Of a stretch of DNA of 64,000 nucleotides, positions 18,094 through 26,640 are shown piece after piece. Below the pieces are notes generated by a model. The model was not told the origin of the DNA and searched no databases. It saw nothing but the letters and a program-made list of their open reading frames with translations. How positions within the stretch are numbered: the first letter of the stretch is position 1; every line of letters starts with the position of its first letter. The position numbers were made by a program, and so were the translations under genes. The stretch comes from Hydrotalea sp. (GTDB taxonomy: Bacteria > Bacteroidota > Bacteroidia > Chitinophagales > Chitinophagaceae), in NCBI GenBank assembly GCA_027364735.1, contig DAHXOT010000030.1, forward strand, positions 16,871-80,870, read 5' to 3'.

Positions 18094-19098
18094 TTAATTA
18101 CCTGAAGGCTTATTTAAATTCTCCCATAACAAATCTTTCAATTCTATTAACCCATTATTGGTGAGAGATGATATAAATAAATGAGGAATATTTTTGGGCA
18201 GTTCTTTTTTAATAGCTTCTTTTAATTCACCATCCAACATATCACTTTTACTGATGGCGATGATGAAATCTTTCTGTAACATTTCTGGATTGTACTCCTT
18301 CAACTCGTTGTATAAAACTTCAAATTCTTTTTTATGATTGCTGCTGTCGGCAGGAATTAAGAATAATAAAACCGAATTACGTTCAATATGTCGCAAAAAT
18401 CGATGGCCCAATCCTTTTCCTTCTGCGGCACCTTCAATTATACCCGGTAAATCTGCAATACAAAAACTTTTGCCATCTCTGTATTCAACCATTCCTAACT
18501 GAGGTGTTAATGTAGTAAAAGCATAATCTGCAATTTTAGGTTTGGCGGCAGTAATAACACTTAATAAGGTTGATTTACCGGCATTGGGAAATCCTACTAA
18601 ACCCACATCTGCTAATACTTTCAGCTCTAATATTTTCCAATTTTCAACACCTGCTTCACCGGGTTGAGCATATTCGGGTGCTTGATTGGTTGCAGTAGCA
18701 AAGTTAGCATTGCCTAAGCCGCCTCTGCCGCCACGTACTAATATAATTTCCTGACCATCTTCTAAAATTTCAGCTTCTATTTTACCGGTTTCTTCATCTC
18801 TGGCAATAGTGCCTAATGGTACTTCAATTATAATATCTTTTCCATTTTTTCCCGAACAATTACTGCCGCTACCACTTTCGCCATTCTCTGCTAAAACGTT
18901 TTTAAAATAGCGTAAATGCAATAATGTCCATAATTGTACATTTCCTTTTAATATAATATGGCCACCACGACCTCCATCGCCGCCATCTGGTCCGGCTTTG
19001 GGGTTATATTTAGTACGCATAAAATGCTTGCAGCCGGCACCACCGTGCCCACTTTTGCAAAAAATGCGGATATAATCTATAAAATTTTTTTCTGACAC
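18094..19098 (-). CDS. obg: Obg-family GTPase (ObgE/CgtA)
   Basis: An essential ribosome-associated GTPase involved in 50S maturation and growth control. The glycine-rich Obg fold fills residues 1-160 ([29 protein letters not shown]). The G domain then begins with GFPNAGKST at 169-177, then [22 protein letters not shown], and a SKSD G4 motif. The 334-residue length is normal and there is no extended C-terminal tail. The start codon is GTG (19098-19096), which fits the conserved N-terminus [17 protein letters not shown] -7-like element lies 18-25 nt upstream. Confidence 0.96.
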   Translation of the reverse strand: MSEKNFIDYIRIFCKSGHGGAGCKHFMRTKYNPKAGPDGGDGGRGGHIILKGNVQLWTLLHLRYFKNVLAENGESGSGSNCSGKNGKDIIIEVPLGTIARDEETGKIEAEILEDGQEIILVRGGRGGLGNANFATATNQAPEYAQPGEAGVENWKILELKVLADVGLVGFPNAGKSTLLSVITAAKPKIADYAFTTLTPQLGMVEYRDGKSFCIADLPGIIEGAAEGKGLGHRFLRHIERNSVLLFLIPADSSNHKKEFEVLYNELKEYNPEMLQKDFIIAISKSDMLDGELKEAIKKELPKNIPHLFISSLTNNGLIELKDLLWENLNKPSGN

Positions 19099-19115
19099 GT
19101 ATTTTAAAATGTTTG

Positions 19116-19123
19116 CGAAGATA
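19116..19123 (-). promoter_or_regulatory. Candidate -7 element for obg
   Basis: The minus strand reads TATCTTCG, a TAnnTTTG variant also used before the asd leader (TACTTTCG) and the PfkB kinase (TAGCTTCG). No -33 match is seen. Confidence 0.35.
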
Positions 19124-19212
19124 AACTTAATGTTGCCGCTTTTAGAATTCTATTTTTAATAACGGGAAGTATTATTTTGATGATGGGGTAGGAATTAATG
19201 TAAGCTGAAAAT

Positions 19213-19989
19213 TTATTCTCCTTTAAAAATGGGCTTTCTTTTTTCTAAAAACGATTTTATTCCTTCTTTAAAATCATACGTTTCGGAAGCTCTTTGTTGA
19301 AACTGATCTTCTAAAACCAATTGTTGTTCTAATGTATGAACAGCCGAATTATTTAATACATGTTTAATATAAGCTAATGCTTTTGTGGGCATATCGGCTA
19401 AGGTAGTGGCAATGCTAAATGCTGCGGTACTTAACTCTTCATCGGCAAAAACTTTGTATAGCATTCCCATTTGTAGTGCTTCCTGAGCTGTAATTTTATC
19501 GCCGGTTATCATTAATGCACTAGCTCTTTGCCAACCAATTAAGCGAGGCAAAAAAAATGTACCACCACTATCGGGAATTAATCCAATTTTTGAGAAAGCT
19601 TGAATAAAAGATGCCGATTCTGCTGCTACAACAATATCGCATGCTAAGGCAATATTAGCTCCTGCTCCTGCAGCAACTCCGTTTATTACTGCCAATACCG
19701 GTTTGGTGATAAACCTAATTCGAGAAACAATAGGATTAAAATGTTCTTTTAAAATAGTTTCCATATCGGGACCATTGGGATGTGCAATTTCTTCAATATC
19801 CTGACCGGCACAAAACCCCTTTCCGGCACCCGTTATATACACGCAACGTATTTCCTTTAGTGCAGCACAGATATCCAATTTTTTTTGTAATAGCAATGCC
19901 ATATCTTGATTAAATGCATTGAGTTTCTCGGGGCGATTTAATGTAATAAATGCGATGCTATTTTTAATTTCAAAAAGAATGGATGACAT
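19213..19989 (-). CDS. Enoyl-CoA hydratase/isomerase, PaaG-like
   Basis: A crotonase-fold enzyme of 258 residues. The sequence follows E. coli PaaG (2-(1,2-epoxy-1,2-dihydrophenyl)acetyl-CoA isomerase) closely: GAGKGFCAGQDI at about 54-65, NGVAAGAGANIALACDIVVAAESA at about 103-126, and AFSKIGLIPDSGGTFFLPRL with the conserved Asp at about 140. No other phenylacetate-degradation gene is adjacent. A role in general fatty or aromatic acyl-CoA metabolism is therefore as likely as a dedicated phenylacetate step. It is separated from obg by about 115 bp and is probably its own transcript. Confidence 0.85.
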   Translation of the reverse strand: MSSILFEIKNSIAFITLNRPEKLNAFNQDMALLLQKKLDICAALKEIRCVYITGAGKGFCAGQDIEEIAHPNGPDMETILKEHFNPIVSRIRFITKPVLAVINGVAAGAGANIALACDIVVAAESASFIQAFSKIGLIPDSGGTFFLPRLIGWQRASALMITGDKITAQEALQMGMLYKVFADEELSTAAFSIATTLADMPTKALAYIKHVLNNSAVHTLEQQLVLEDQFQQRASETYDFKEGIKSFLEKRKPIFKGE

Positions 19990-20137
19990 TTTTTGTCAGT
20001 TAAGTTGTCAGGAAAATTTTGGTTGCAATAAAAGTAGTATAATTGGAAAAGATAGAGTATGAGTTTTGTTAGTTATAACATTAATTTGTTATTTTTTGTT
20101 TTAATTTTCTTAATTTATTAACCGTAAATGTTGGTGT

Positions 20138-20800
20138 ATGAAAAGAGTAATGCAACTGTTTATTGCTATTTGTTTATTTCAATTGGTTGTTCAAAATGCA
20201 ACTGCACAACCATTTAAACACGATATTGCATTATTCAAACAAAGAGATTCCGTTTTGCCCCCACCTCAAAATGCTATTTTATTTATTGGCAGTTCATCGT
20301 TTACTAAATGGACAAATATGCAAGAGGCTTTTCCCTTATTTCCTATTATTAACCGAGGTTTTGGCGGATCAACATTACCCGATGTGATACGTTATGCCAA
20401 TGATATTATTTTTCCTTATCAGCCTAAGCAAATTATTATTTATTGTGGTGATAATGATATTGCTTTTTCTGATACCATTACGGCTGAAATTGTTTTACAG
20501 CGATTTAAGCAATTATATTCTTTAATTCGATCTCGGTTAAAATATACAGAAATTGATTTTGTTTCGGTGAAGCCTAGTCCAAGTAGGTGGAAGTTTAAAC
20601 CTGTTATGGAAGCATCGAATCGGTTGATACGCCAATTTATTCTGCAACAATCGCATGCAAACTTTATTGATGTGTATCATGCCATGTTAGATGAAAAAGG
20701 AAATGTAAGAGAGGATCTTTTTATTGAAGATAAATTGCATATGAATGCAAAAGGATATGCTATTTGGACTCAAATTATTAGTAAATATTTATTGCAATAA
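20138..20800 (+). CDS. Secreted SGNH/GDSL-family hydrolase
   Basis: A 220-residue exported esterase/acylhydrolase. A signal peptide (residues 1-23, ending NATAQ) precedes the SGNH blocks: block I FIGSSSFTKW (Ser about 53), block II RGFGGSTLPD, block III YCGDNDI and block V DKLHMNAKGY with the Asp-x-x-His pair. Such proteins often deacetylate carbohydrates or cleave small esters in the periplasm. The substrate is not deducible here. It converges on the TetR gene with 38 bp between stops. Confidence 0.82.
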   Translation: MKRVMQLFIAICLFQLVVQNATAQPFKHDIALFKQRDSVLPPPQNAILFIGSSSFTKWTNMQEAFPLFPIINRGFGGSTLPDVIRYANDIIFPYQPKQIIIYCGDNDIAFSDTITAEIVLQRFKQLYSLIRSRLKYTEIDFVSVKPSPSRWKFKPVMEASNRLIRQFILQQSHANFIDVYHAMLDEKGNVREDLFIEDKLHMNAKGYAIWTQIISKYLLQ

Positions 20801-20838
20801 ATGGGTAAGCAATAATTGTAATCAGCAAAGCAGAAAAT

Positions 20839-21429
20839 TTATTTCTTCAATCCGCCCACTAAAATAGTAATCATGTTTTCTTGTAACTCTTTGCCATCGA
20901 ATTTTTGTTTACTGCGGTGCCAACTTTCTATACCGCTTATGGCGTGCAAAATTACCAATACAGCAGTTGTGGCATCTATTTTTTTAATTTCTTTTTTTCT
21001 AATGCCTTCTTCAATAATTGATGCAAAGCGTTTACGAAAAATTCTGCGTTGTGCTTGAAAGTTGGATAAATAGGGTTCAGTTAAATATTTCCATTCTCTA
21101 TCGCAAACATATACTTCTTCAAAATTTTCAACCATTCCATCAATTAAAAATCTAATTAATTTTTCAATTTTATATAAGCTGTTACTTTTTTCAGCTTCTA
21201 CTTCATCCATAAAAGCAGAGTAATGCGTAGCAACATTAAAACAAATTAAATGCAGTAATTCGCTTTTGCTTCGAATATGATTGTATAAGCTGGCAGCTTC
21301 TACGCCTACAATTTCGGCCAGTTCTCTCATGCTGGCAGCTTTGTAGCCTTTTTCTTTAAATAACTCGGCCGATTTTTTAAGAATAATTTCTTTTCGGCTA
21401 CTATTATTTTCTGTTTTTATTCTTCCCAT
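20839..21429 (-). CDS. TetR-family transcriptional regulator
   Basis: A 196-residue one-domain regulator. The N-terminal helix-turn-helix is visible at about residues 10-57 (ILKKSAELFKEKGYKAASMRELAEIVGVEAASLYNHIRSKSELL). The C-terminal ligand domain is all-helical and not assignable. Its divergent neighbour is the PfkB-type kinase (about 120 bp away), so that promoter region is the most obvious candidate target. In Bacteroidota, similar TetR proteins often control fatty-acid metabolism, and a PaaG-like gene lies 0.8 kb away. Either link is inference. Confidence 0.88.
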   Translation of the reverse strand: MGRIKTENNSSRKEIILKKSAELFKEKGYKAASMRELAEIVGVEAASLYNHIRSKSELLHLICFNVATHYSAFMDEVEAEKSNSLYKIEKLIRFLIDGMVENFEEVYVCDREWKYLTEPYLSNFQAQRRIFRKRFASIIEEGIRKKEIKKIDATTAVLVILHAISGIESWHRSKQKFDGKELQENMITILVGGLKK

Positions 21430-21517
21430 ATATCAAAAATACGCTAACTAACATTAGCAGTATAATTTTAATCGGTTTTGTGAATTTTAGAAATAGGATA
21501 ATCTCAATGGATTGTTT

Positions 21518-21525
21518 TAGCTTCG
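21518..21525 (+). promoter_or_regulatory. Candidate -7 element for the PfkB kinase
   Basis: TAGCTTCG, a TAnnTTTG variant, 26-33 nt before the ATG. No TTTG at the -33 distance. Confidence 0.3.
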
Positions 21526-21550
21526 CAACCCGTAATCAAAAATAATTATT

Positions 21551-22474
21551 ATGTCGTTAGTTGTTGTAGGTTCTATGGCCTTTGATGATATAGAAACTCC
21601 ATTTGGTAAAAGCAATAAAATTGTTGGGGGTGCTGCCACTTATATTGCTTGGTGCGCCAGTAATTTTACCGGTGTAAAACAAATAAGCGTGGTTGGTGGA
21701 GATTTTCCGGAAGAAGAATTGGAAGCATTAACCGAACGCAATGTTTTATTAGAAGGTGTACAGATAAAAAAAGATGAAAAATCTTTTTTTTGGGCCGGCC
21801 GCTATCATTCTGATATGAATACGCGGGATACGCTAATTACCGAATTAAATGTTTTAGGCGATTTTAATCCGGTAGTTCCTGAAAGCTACCAGGATTGCGA
21901 ATTTTTAATGTTGGGCAACTTGTCCCCTGCGGTGCAATTAAGTGTAATTAATCAGCTAAAAAATAAACCCAAGTTAATTGTGTTAGATACAATGAATTTT
22001 TGGATGAATGTAGCAATGGATGATTTAAAAAAAGTATTATTAAAAATAGATGTTTTATTGGTTAATGATAGTGAAGCAAGAGAATTGAGTGGCGAATTTT
22101 CATTGGTAAAAGCCGCTGCTAAAATTATGGAAATGGGCCCAAAATATCTTATTATTAAAAAAGGAGAGCATGGTGCATTATTGTTTTACAACGGACAAGT
22201 TTTTTATGCTCCAGCTTTGCCATTAGAAGATGTATTTGACCCTACCGGTGCCGGTGATACTTTTGCGGGAGGCTTTATTGGACATTTAGCAAAAACGAAA
22301 GATATTTCTTTCGAGAACATGAAAACTGCTATTATTGTTGGAAGTGCAATGGCCAGTTTTTGTGTTGAAAAATTTGGCGTACAGCGTTTAAAAGAAATTT
22401 CGAAAAATGATATTGATGAGCGATTGCAAGAATTTGTTCAGTTAGTAAGTTTTGACATTGATTTGGTATCGTAA
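21551..22474 (+). CDS. PfkB-family carbohydrate/nucleoside kinase
   Basis: A 307-residue ribokinase-fold kinase. The N-terminal substrate region shows VVGSMAFDDIETPFG and KIVGGAATYIAWCASNF. The C-terminal PfkB signature DPTGAGDTFAGGF contains the catalytic Asp. The substrate specificity cannot be called: the N-terminus differs from the fructokinase elsewhere in this window and resembles PfkB kinases annotated generally as sugar or adenosine kinase-like. It is followed 46 bp later by the promoter and leader of asd, which starts a separate transcription unit. Confidence 0.85.
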   Translation: MSLVVVGSMAFDDIETPFGKSNKIVGGAATYIAWCASNFTGVKQISVVGGDFPEEELEALTERNVLLEGVQIKKDEKSFFWAGRYHSDMNTRDTLITELNVLGDFNPVVPESYQDCEFLMLGNLSPAVQLSVINQLKNKPKLIVLDTMNFWMNVAMDDLKKVLLKIDVLLVNDSEARELSGEFSLVKAAAKIMEMGPKYLIIKKGEHGALLFYNGQVFYAPALPLEDVFDPTGAGDTFAGGFIGHLAKTKDISFENMKTAIIVGSAMASFCVEKFGVQRLKEISKNDIDERLQEFVQLVSFDIDLVS

Positions 22475-22481
22475 AAAATGT

Positions 22482-22512
22482 TTTGATAAAAGAAGAATGA
22501 TGATTACTTTCG
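22482..22512 (+). promoter_or_regulatory. Promoter of the asd attenuator leader
   Basis: TTTG (22482-22485), exactly 19 nt, then TACTTTCG (22505-22512). This is the best match in the window to the Bacteroidota primary promoter TTTG-N19-TAnnTTTG. Transcription would start only a few nucleotides before the leader ATG at 22521, so the leader mRNA would be nearly leaderless. Confidence 0.6.
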
Positions 22513-22520
22513 CACCCGCA

Positions 22521-22586
22521 ATGAAAGAAATAAAGAAATATACAAAGAACACCAAGAAAATCATCTCACTCGGAGAAGATGCTTAA
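22521..22586 (+). CDS. Leader peptide of the asd attenuator (21 codons)
   Basis: A short ORF, MKEIKKYTKNTKKIIS followed by LGEDA and TAA. Six of 21 codons are Lys, two Thr and three Ile. Lys, Thr, Met and Ile derive from aspartate semialdehyde, the product of the downstream asd. The run ACA AAG AAC ACC AAG AAA ATC ATC ends just before the sequence GGAGAAGATGCTT, which can pair with the terminator's 5' arm, and the stop codon abuts it. This is the architecture of a ribosome-stalling leader peptide. It is too short for standard gene callers. I see no clear Shine-Dalgarno, so near-leaderless initiation is assumed. Confidence 0.65.
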   Translation: MKEIKKYTKNTKKIISLGEDA

Positions 22587-22645
22587 TGTTTTGTGTATGT
22601 TAAACATAAATTGTAAAAAGCCTTCTCCAATAAAGAAGGCTTTTT
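22562..22645 (+). promoter_or_regulatory. Transcription attenuator before asd
   Basis: Four pairing segments are visible. Segment 1 is CATCT 22562-22566, which pairs with AGATG 22577-22581. Segment 2 is GGAGAAGATGCTT 22572-22584. Segment 3 is AAGCCTTCTCC 22618-22628, complementary to segment 2 with a 2-nt bulge, forming the antiterminator. Segment 4 is the 3' arm of the terminator, 22634-22645. A ribosome stalled on the Lys/Thr/Ile codons would free segment 2 and favour antitermination. A ribosome reaching the stop codon would cover segment 2 and let the terminator form. Confidence 0.65.
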
Positions 22646-22646
22646 T
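22615..22646 (+). terminator. Intrinsic terminator inside the asd leader
   Basis: A perfect 12-bp stem, AAAAAGCCTTCT (22615-22626) with AGAAGGCTTTTT (22634-22645), closes a 7-nt loop and ends in six T residues. It lies 62 bp before the asd ATG and after the leader peptide. Confidence 0.85.
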
Positions 22647-22708
22647 GGGTTTGTACAATAAAAAATATTGAAAACAGAAAACTTATTTCATCACTAAAAA
22701 CAATAAAA

Positions 22709-23716
22709 ATGAAAGTAGCCGTAGTTGGAGCTACAGGTTTAGTAGGCTCTAAAATGTTGCAAGTATTAGCAGAAAGAAATTTTCCGGTAACAGAATTAAT
22801 TCCTGTGGCTTCTGAAAAATCTGTGGGTAAAGAAGTTGAGTTTAAAGGAAAGAAATATAAAGTGGTAAGCATGGCAGATGCAATTGCATTGAAACCGGCT
22901 GTAGCAATATTTTCGGCAGGTGGCAGTACATCGTTAGAATGGGCTCCAAAATTTGCAGAAGCAGGTATTAGAGTAGTAGATAATTCAAGTGCATGGAGAA
23001 TGGATGCTACTAAAAAATTAGTAGTACCCGAAGTAAACGCTGCTGTATTAACTAAGGACGATTATATTATTGCCAACCCTAATTGCTCTACCATTCAAAT
23101 GGTTGTAGCATTGCAGCCATTGCATAAAAAATATATTATTAAACGTGTAATTGTAAGCACTTATCAAAGTGTTACGGGTACCGGAAAAAAAGCTGTTGAC
23201 CAATTATTTGGTGAAAGAGCAAAAGCCGAAAATGGCAGTGTAGCCGAATATCCTATGGCATATAAATATCCAATAGATTTAAATGTAATACCTCAAATTG
23301 ATGTTTTTTTAGAGAATGGTTATACCAAAGAAGAAATGAAAATGGTAAACGAAACAAAAAAAATAATGCAAGATGAGGCTATTAAAGTTACAGCAACTAC
23401 TGTTCGTATTCCGGTAATTGGTGGCCATAGTGAAAGTGTAAATATTGAATTTGAAAATGAATTTGATATAGAAGAAATAAAAGTATTATTGGCTAATGCA
23501 CCCGGTATAATTGTACAAAATGATGATGCTGCACAAATTTATCCAATGCCTTTATGGGCACATGATAAAGATGAAGTTTTTGTTGGAAGATTGCGTAGAG
23601 ATGAAACCCAACCTAAAACTTTAAACATGTGGATTGTAAGCGATAATTTGCGTAAAGGTGCTGCTACCAATGCGGTACAAATTGCAGAATATTTAGTAAA
23701 TACGGGTTTATTATAA
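22709..23716 (+). CDS. asd: Aspartate-semialdehyde dehydrogenase
   Basis: Reduces L-aspartyl-4-phosphate to aspartate 4-semialdehyde with NADPH, the branch-point step to lysine/diaminopimelate, threonine, methionine and isoleucine. The 335-residue protein has the nucleotide-binding VGATGLVGSKML at 6-17, the catalytic cysteine C126 in NPNCSTIQMV and the acid/base histidine H240 in IGGHSESVNIEF. It is the only gene of this pathway in the window. Its leader has the features of a Lys/Thr/Ile-responsive attenuator. A 12-bp hairpin follows 62 bp after the stop. Confidence 0.96.
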   Translation: MKVAVVGATGLVGSKMLQVLAERNFPVTELIPVASEKSVGKEVEFKGKKYKVVSMADAIALKPAVAIFSAGGSTSLEWAPKFAEAGIRVVDNSSAWRMDATKKLVVPEVNAAVLTKDDYIIANPNCSTIQMVVALQPLHKKYIIKRVIVSTYQSVTGTGKKAVDQLFGERAKAENGSVAEYPMAYKYPIDLNVIPQIDVFLENGYTKEEMKMVNETKKIMQDEAIKVTATTVRIPVIGGHSESVNIEFENEFDIEEIKVLLANAPGIIVQNDDAAQIYPMPLWAHDKDEVFVGRLRRDETQPKTLNMWIVSDNLRKGAATNAVQIAEYLVNTGLL

Positions 23717-23778
23717 TGGTATTAATTACGCTTGAATTGTAAAAGCAATTACTATTTTTTTATAATCGAATAATAGGT

Positions 23779-23804
23779 AAAGGAGGTGTTTTAACATCTC
23801 CTTT
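23779..23804 (+). terminator. Hairpin downstream of asd
   Basis: AAAGGAGGTGTT (23779-23790) pairs with AACATCTCCTTT (23793-23804) with one G-U pair and almost no loop. The U-tract is poor (GTTATATA), so termination strength is uncertain, but the position between asd and nnr fits a transcript end. Confidence 0.5.
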
Positions 23805-23854
23805 GTTATATATAAATACAATATTGCAAAGCATAAGTTTGTAATTTTATAGTA

Positions 23855-25339
23855 ATGAAATTACTTTCGGCACAACAAATTCAGCAATGGGATGCATTTA
23901 CCATGCAGAAAGAACCTATTGAATCTATCGATTTAATGGAACGTGCCGCAATGCGTTGTGTTGATTGGATAATTACATCGAATTATATTCATCAACATAT
24001 AAAAATATTTTGCGGCAAAGGAAATAATGGTGGTGATGGTTTAGCTATTGCAAGATTATTAATTGAAAAAGGCTTTTCGGTATTTGTATATATTTTAGAA
24101 TTTGGTGCAAAGGGAACTAATGATTTTCAAACTAATTTACAACGATTACATCTTCTTACTACCCATATTTATTTTATTCAATCGGCAGATCATTTTCCTT
24201 TTATTGATAAAGCCGATTTAATAATTGATGCCTTATATGGTTCGGGGTTAAATAGACCATTAAATAATTTAAGTGCATTGTTGGTAGCACATATTAATCA
24301 ATCATCCGGAAATGTTATTTCTATTGATGTGCCCAGTGGAATGAGTATTGACAAAAGTTCTAATGGCAATATAATTGTAAAAGCAAATACAACACTAACA
24401 TTTCAGCAGTACAAACTTTGTTTTTTATTGGCCGAAAATGAGCAGTATTTTGGTGAATTAGTAATAATGAATATTCAACTTCATTCCGAATATTTACAAA
24501 GTATAACAACTTCTTTTGAACTAATTGAAAGCGATAAAATAATTTCTTTATTAAAAAACAGAAATCCATTTTCTCATAAAGGGCATTATGGACATGCGTG
24601 CATTATTGCAGGCAATGTTGGTAAAATGGGTGCAGCTATTATGGCTTCTGGCGGAGCATTACGATCGGGTTGTGGTTTATTATCTGCCAATATTCCCAAA
24701 GAGTTTTTACAGGCATTGCATACAACATATCCCGAAGCAATGGTGTTATTACGCGAAGATGGAATGATTGATATTGATAAATATTCTTCAATAGCTATTG
24801 GTCCGGGATTGGGTATTAATGAAGTTACAGAACAAATATTGGAAGAGGTTTTAAATAGTTTTCAAAAGCCGATAGTTATTGATGCCGATGCATTAACCAT
24901 TTTATCTTTTCATAAAGAGTGGTTAACCAAAATTCCTAAAGGTTCTTTATTAACACCTCATCCAAAAGAATTTGACCGGCTATTTGGTAAATGTGAGAAT
25001 GATTTTGAGCGAATTGAAAAAGCAATTGAACTTACTAAAAAATACAATTTTATTGTTATTGTAAAAGGGCATCATACGCTTATAGCATCGAACGGGCAAG
25101 GTTATTTTAATAATACAGGAAATGCCGGTTTAGCAAAAGGAGGTTCGGGCGATGTATTAAGTGGAATACTGGTTTCGTTATTGGCTCAGCAGTATCAACC
25201 TGAAGCGGCTGCCTTATTGGGTGTTTATATACATGGACTTGCTGCAGATATTGCTTTAGAAAATCAATCAATGGAAAGTTTATTAGCAACCGATGTTATA
25301 GGCACTATTGGTAAAGCGTTTAACTATTTAAGAGAATAA
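23855..25339 (+). CDS. nnr: Bifunctional NAD(P)H-hydrate epimerase/dehydratase
   Basis: Repairs hydrated NADH and NADPH. The N-terminal epimerase domain (YjeF_N, about residues 1-205) carries KGNNGGDGLAIARLL and LIIDALYGSGLNRPL. The C-terminal ADP-dependent dehydratase domain (about 225-490) carries GNVGKMGAAIMASGGALRSG, LLTPHPKEFDRLFG and the nucleotide-binding AKGGSGDVLSGIL. The 494-residue fused form is the usual bacterial arrangement. The gene is monocistronic, with its stop 2 bp from the convergent DUF2461 gene. Confidence 0.94.
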   Translation: MKLLSAQQIQQWDAFTMQKEPIESIDLMERAAMRCVDWIITSNYIHQHIKIFCGKGNNGGDGLAIARLLIEKGFSVFVYILEFGAKGTNDFQTNLQRLHLLTTHIYFIQSADHFPFIDKADLIIDALYGSGLNRPLNNLSALLVAHINQSSGNVISIDVPSGMSIDKSSNGNIIVKANTTLTFQQYKLCFLLAENEQYFGELVIMNIQLHSEYLQSITTSFELIESDKIISLLKNRNPFSHKGHYGHACIIAGNVGKMGAAIMASGGALRSGCGLLSANIPKEFLQALHTTYPEAMVLLREDGMIDIDKYSSIAIGPGLGINEVTEQILEEVLNSFQKPIVIDADALTILSFHKEWLTKIPKGSLLTPHPKEFDRLFGKCENDFERIEKAIELTKKYNFIVIVKGHHTLIASNGQGYFNNTGNAGLAKGGSGDVLSGILVSLLAQQYQPEAAALLGVYIHGLAADIALENQSMESLLATDVIGTIGKAFNYLRE

Positions 25340-25341
25340 TA

Positions 25342-26010
25342 TTATACTTCTATCGCTTTGTTTAGAAATTGTATTAATGGTTGAAGCGACTCGAATGCAG
25401 TAACTATTTTTTTAATTAATTCTTTATTAGTTAAATCTGCATTTGATAGGGGGCTCATGGCAATCCAACTTTTTAGTTTTAAATAAGCAATTGCTTTATT
25501 TTCTTTATCATATCCTTTAGGCTCGCGTAATAAACTTACTTCTTCACTTTTATCCAAATCGCTGTATTGTGTAATAAATTTTTTGTGATTAATTATTTTT
25601 TTAAACTCATCAAAATTATAATCAATTTCTTGTCTTACTTTTTTTGTTGTAGCCGCATCGGGCATATAAATGCCACCACCCACAAAGCTATTATTAGGTT
25701 CTACATGCAAATAATATCCTGCTGCCATTATTTTTTTGCCATTTTTGCTAAAGCTTGCTCCAAAATTGGTTTTATATGGACTTTTATCTTTGCTAAATCT
25801 AATATCTCTGTTGATACGAAAGATGCAATTTTTAGGTTGTAATAATGCAATGGTTGTATCTTTTTTTCCAAATTCTGCAATTACAGTAGTAACTAAATTA
25901 TAAAAATCTTCTTTGGATAATTCATATAATTTTCTATTTAAATAGAACCATTCTTTTGAATTATTTTTCTTTATATTTTCTAAAAAATGAATGGTAGCAG
26001 TTTGCAACAT
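25342..26010 (-). CDS. DUF2461 family protein
   Basis: A 222-residue cytoplasmic protein with the family's conserved blocks: FLENIKKNNSKEWFYLNR at about 9-26, FRINRDIRFSKDKSPYKTNFGASF at about 64-87, and GYYLHVEPNNSFVGGGIYMP at about 97-116. The biochemical function of DUF2461 is not known to me. It ends the minus-strand run that starts at ligA, with 36 bp to the HNH gene, so it could be co-transcribed. Confidence 0.85.
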   Translation of the reverse strand: MLQTATIHFLENIKKNNSKEWFYLNRKLYELSKEDFYNLVTTVIAEFGKKDTTIALLQPKNCIFRINRDIRFSKDKSPYKTNFGASFSKNGKKIMAAGYYLHVEPNNSFVGGGIYMPDAATTKKVRQEIDYNFDEFKKIINHKKFITQYSDLDKSEEVSLLREPKGYDKENKAIAYLKLKSWIAMSPLSNADLTNKELIKKIVTAFESLQPLIQFLNKAIEV

Positions 26011-26046
26011 AATATATAATTGGTTTATTTAACTGGCGTATAAAAA

Positions 26047-26604
26047 TTAAATACTAACATGTGCCCAATTTTCGCCTCTGTTAATACGGGTAATAGCCAT
26101 TTCGCTTACGCCGTATTTTTCAGCAATTTTTTTATATGTTAATTTTCTTTTTTCATTAGCCAGTATGATTTTTATTTGTTTCACCTTAGCAATTGTAAGT
26201 TTTTTCCCTTTCTCGGTTAGTCGCTGTTTGGCTGCTTTAACTAATGGATTATTTTTATTGTGCTCGGTTGTTTCTTCTTGTGTTGCCCACTTTAAATTAA
26301 TAGGCCTGTTATCTTTTTTATTATGATTAAGGTGTATAACAAATTTGTGTTTTGTAGAAGGTTTTTTTACAAATAATTCGGCTATTGCTCTGTGTGCAAG
26401 AAAGGCAATATACTCGCCATTTTTTTGTAGCCTAATTACAATATATCCTTCGGTGGTAGAGCCACTAATTACTGTTCCATCTTTCTTTAAATTTTCAGAA
26501 AATGATGCAATTCTTCCTTGCGAGCTTACTGCATAATTTCTTTTAAATAATTTACTTTTTTTAAATGAATATACTTTCCATTTTTCGTTGAGTAAATAGT
26601 TCAT
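26047..26604 (-). CDS. NUMOD4/HNH homing-type endonuclease with HTH tail
   Basis: A 185-residue stand-alone endonuclease. The N-terminal NUMOD4-like segment (WKVYSFKKSKLFKRNYAVSSQGRIASF) is followed by the HNH core HLNHNKKDNRPINLKWAT at about 105-122. A C-terminal helix-turn-helix (LTYKKIAEKYGVSEMAITRINRGENW) resembles NUMOD1/IENR DNA-binding modules. It is not inside an intron or intein that I can see. It sits 36 bp after ligA on the same strand, so it probably moved in as a free-standing mobile nuclease or has been domesticated. Its target site is unknown. Confidence 0.8.
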   Translation of the reverse strand: MNYLLNEKWKVYSFKKSKLFKRNYAVSSQGRIASFSENLKKDGTVISGSTTEGYIVIRLQKNGEYIAFLAHRAIAELFVKKPSTKHKFVIHLNHNKKDNRPINLKWATQEETTEHNKNNPLVKAAKQRLTEKGKKLTIAKVKQIKIILANEKRKLTYKKIAEKYGVSEMAITRINRGENWAHVSI

Positions 26605-26640
26605 AGTACAATCGTTAGTTTAATACTGAATAGGCTAAAG

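Noticed and set aside
20787..20802. ATTTATTGCAATAAAT palindrome at the SGNH gene stop as a terminator
   Set aside because: AT-rich, with no loop and no U-tract. It is likely chance in a low-GC genome.
22600..22872. 90-codon minus-strand frame across the asd start
   Set aside because: It is the antisense shadow of asd and the terminator.
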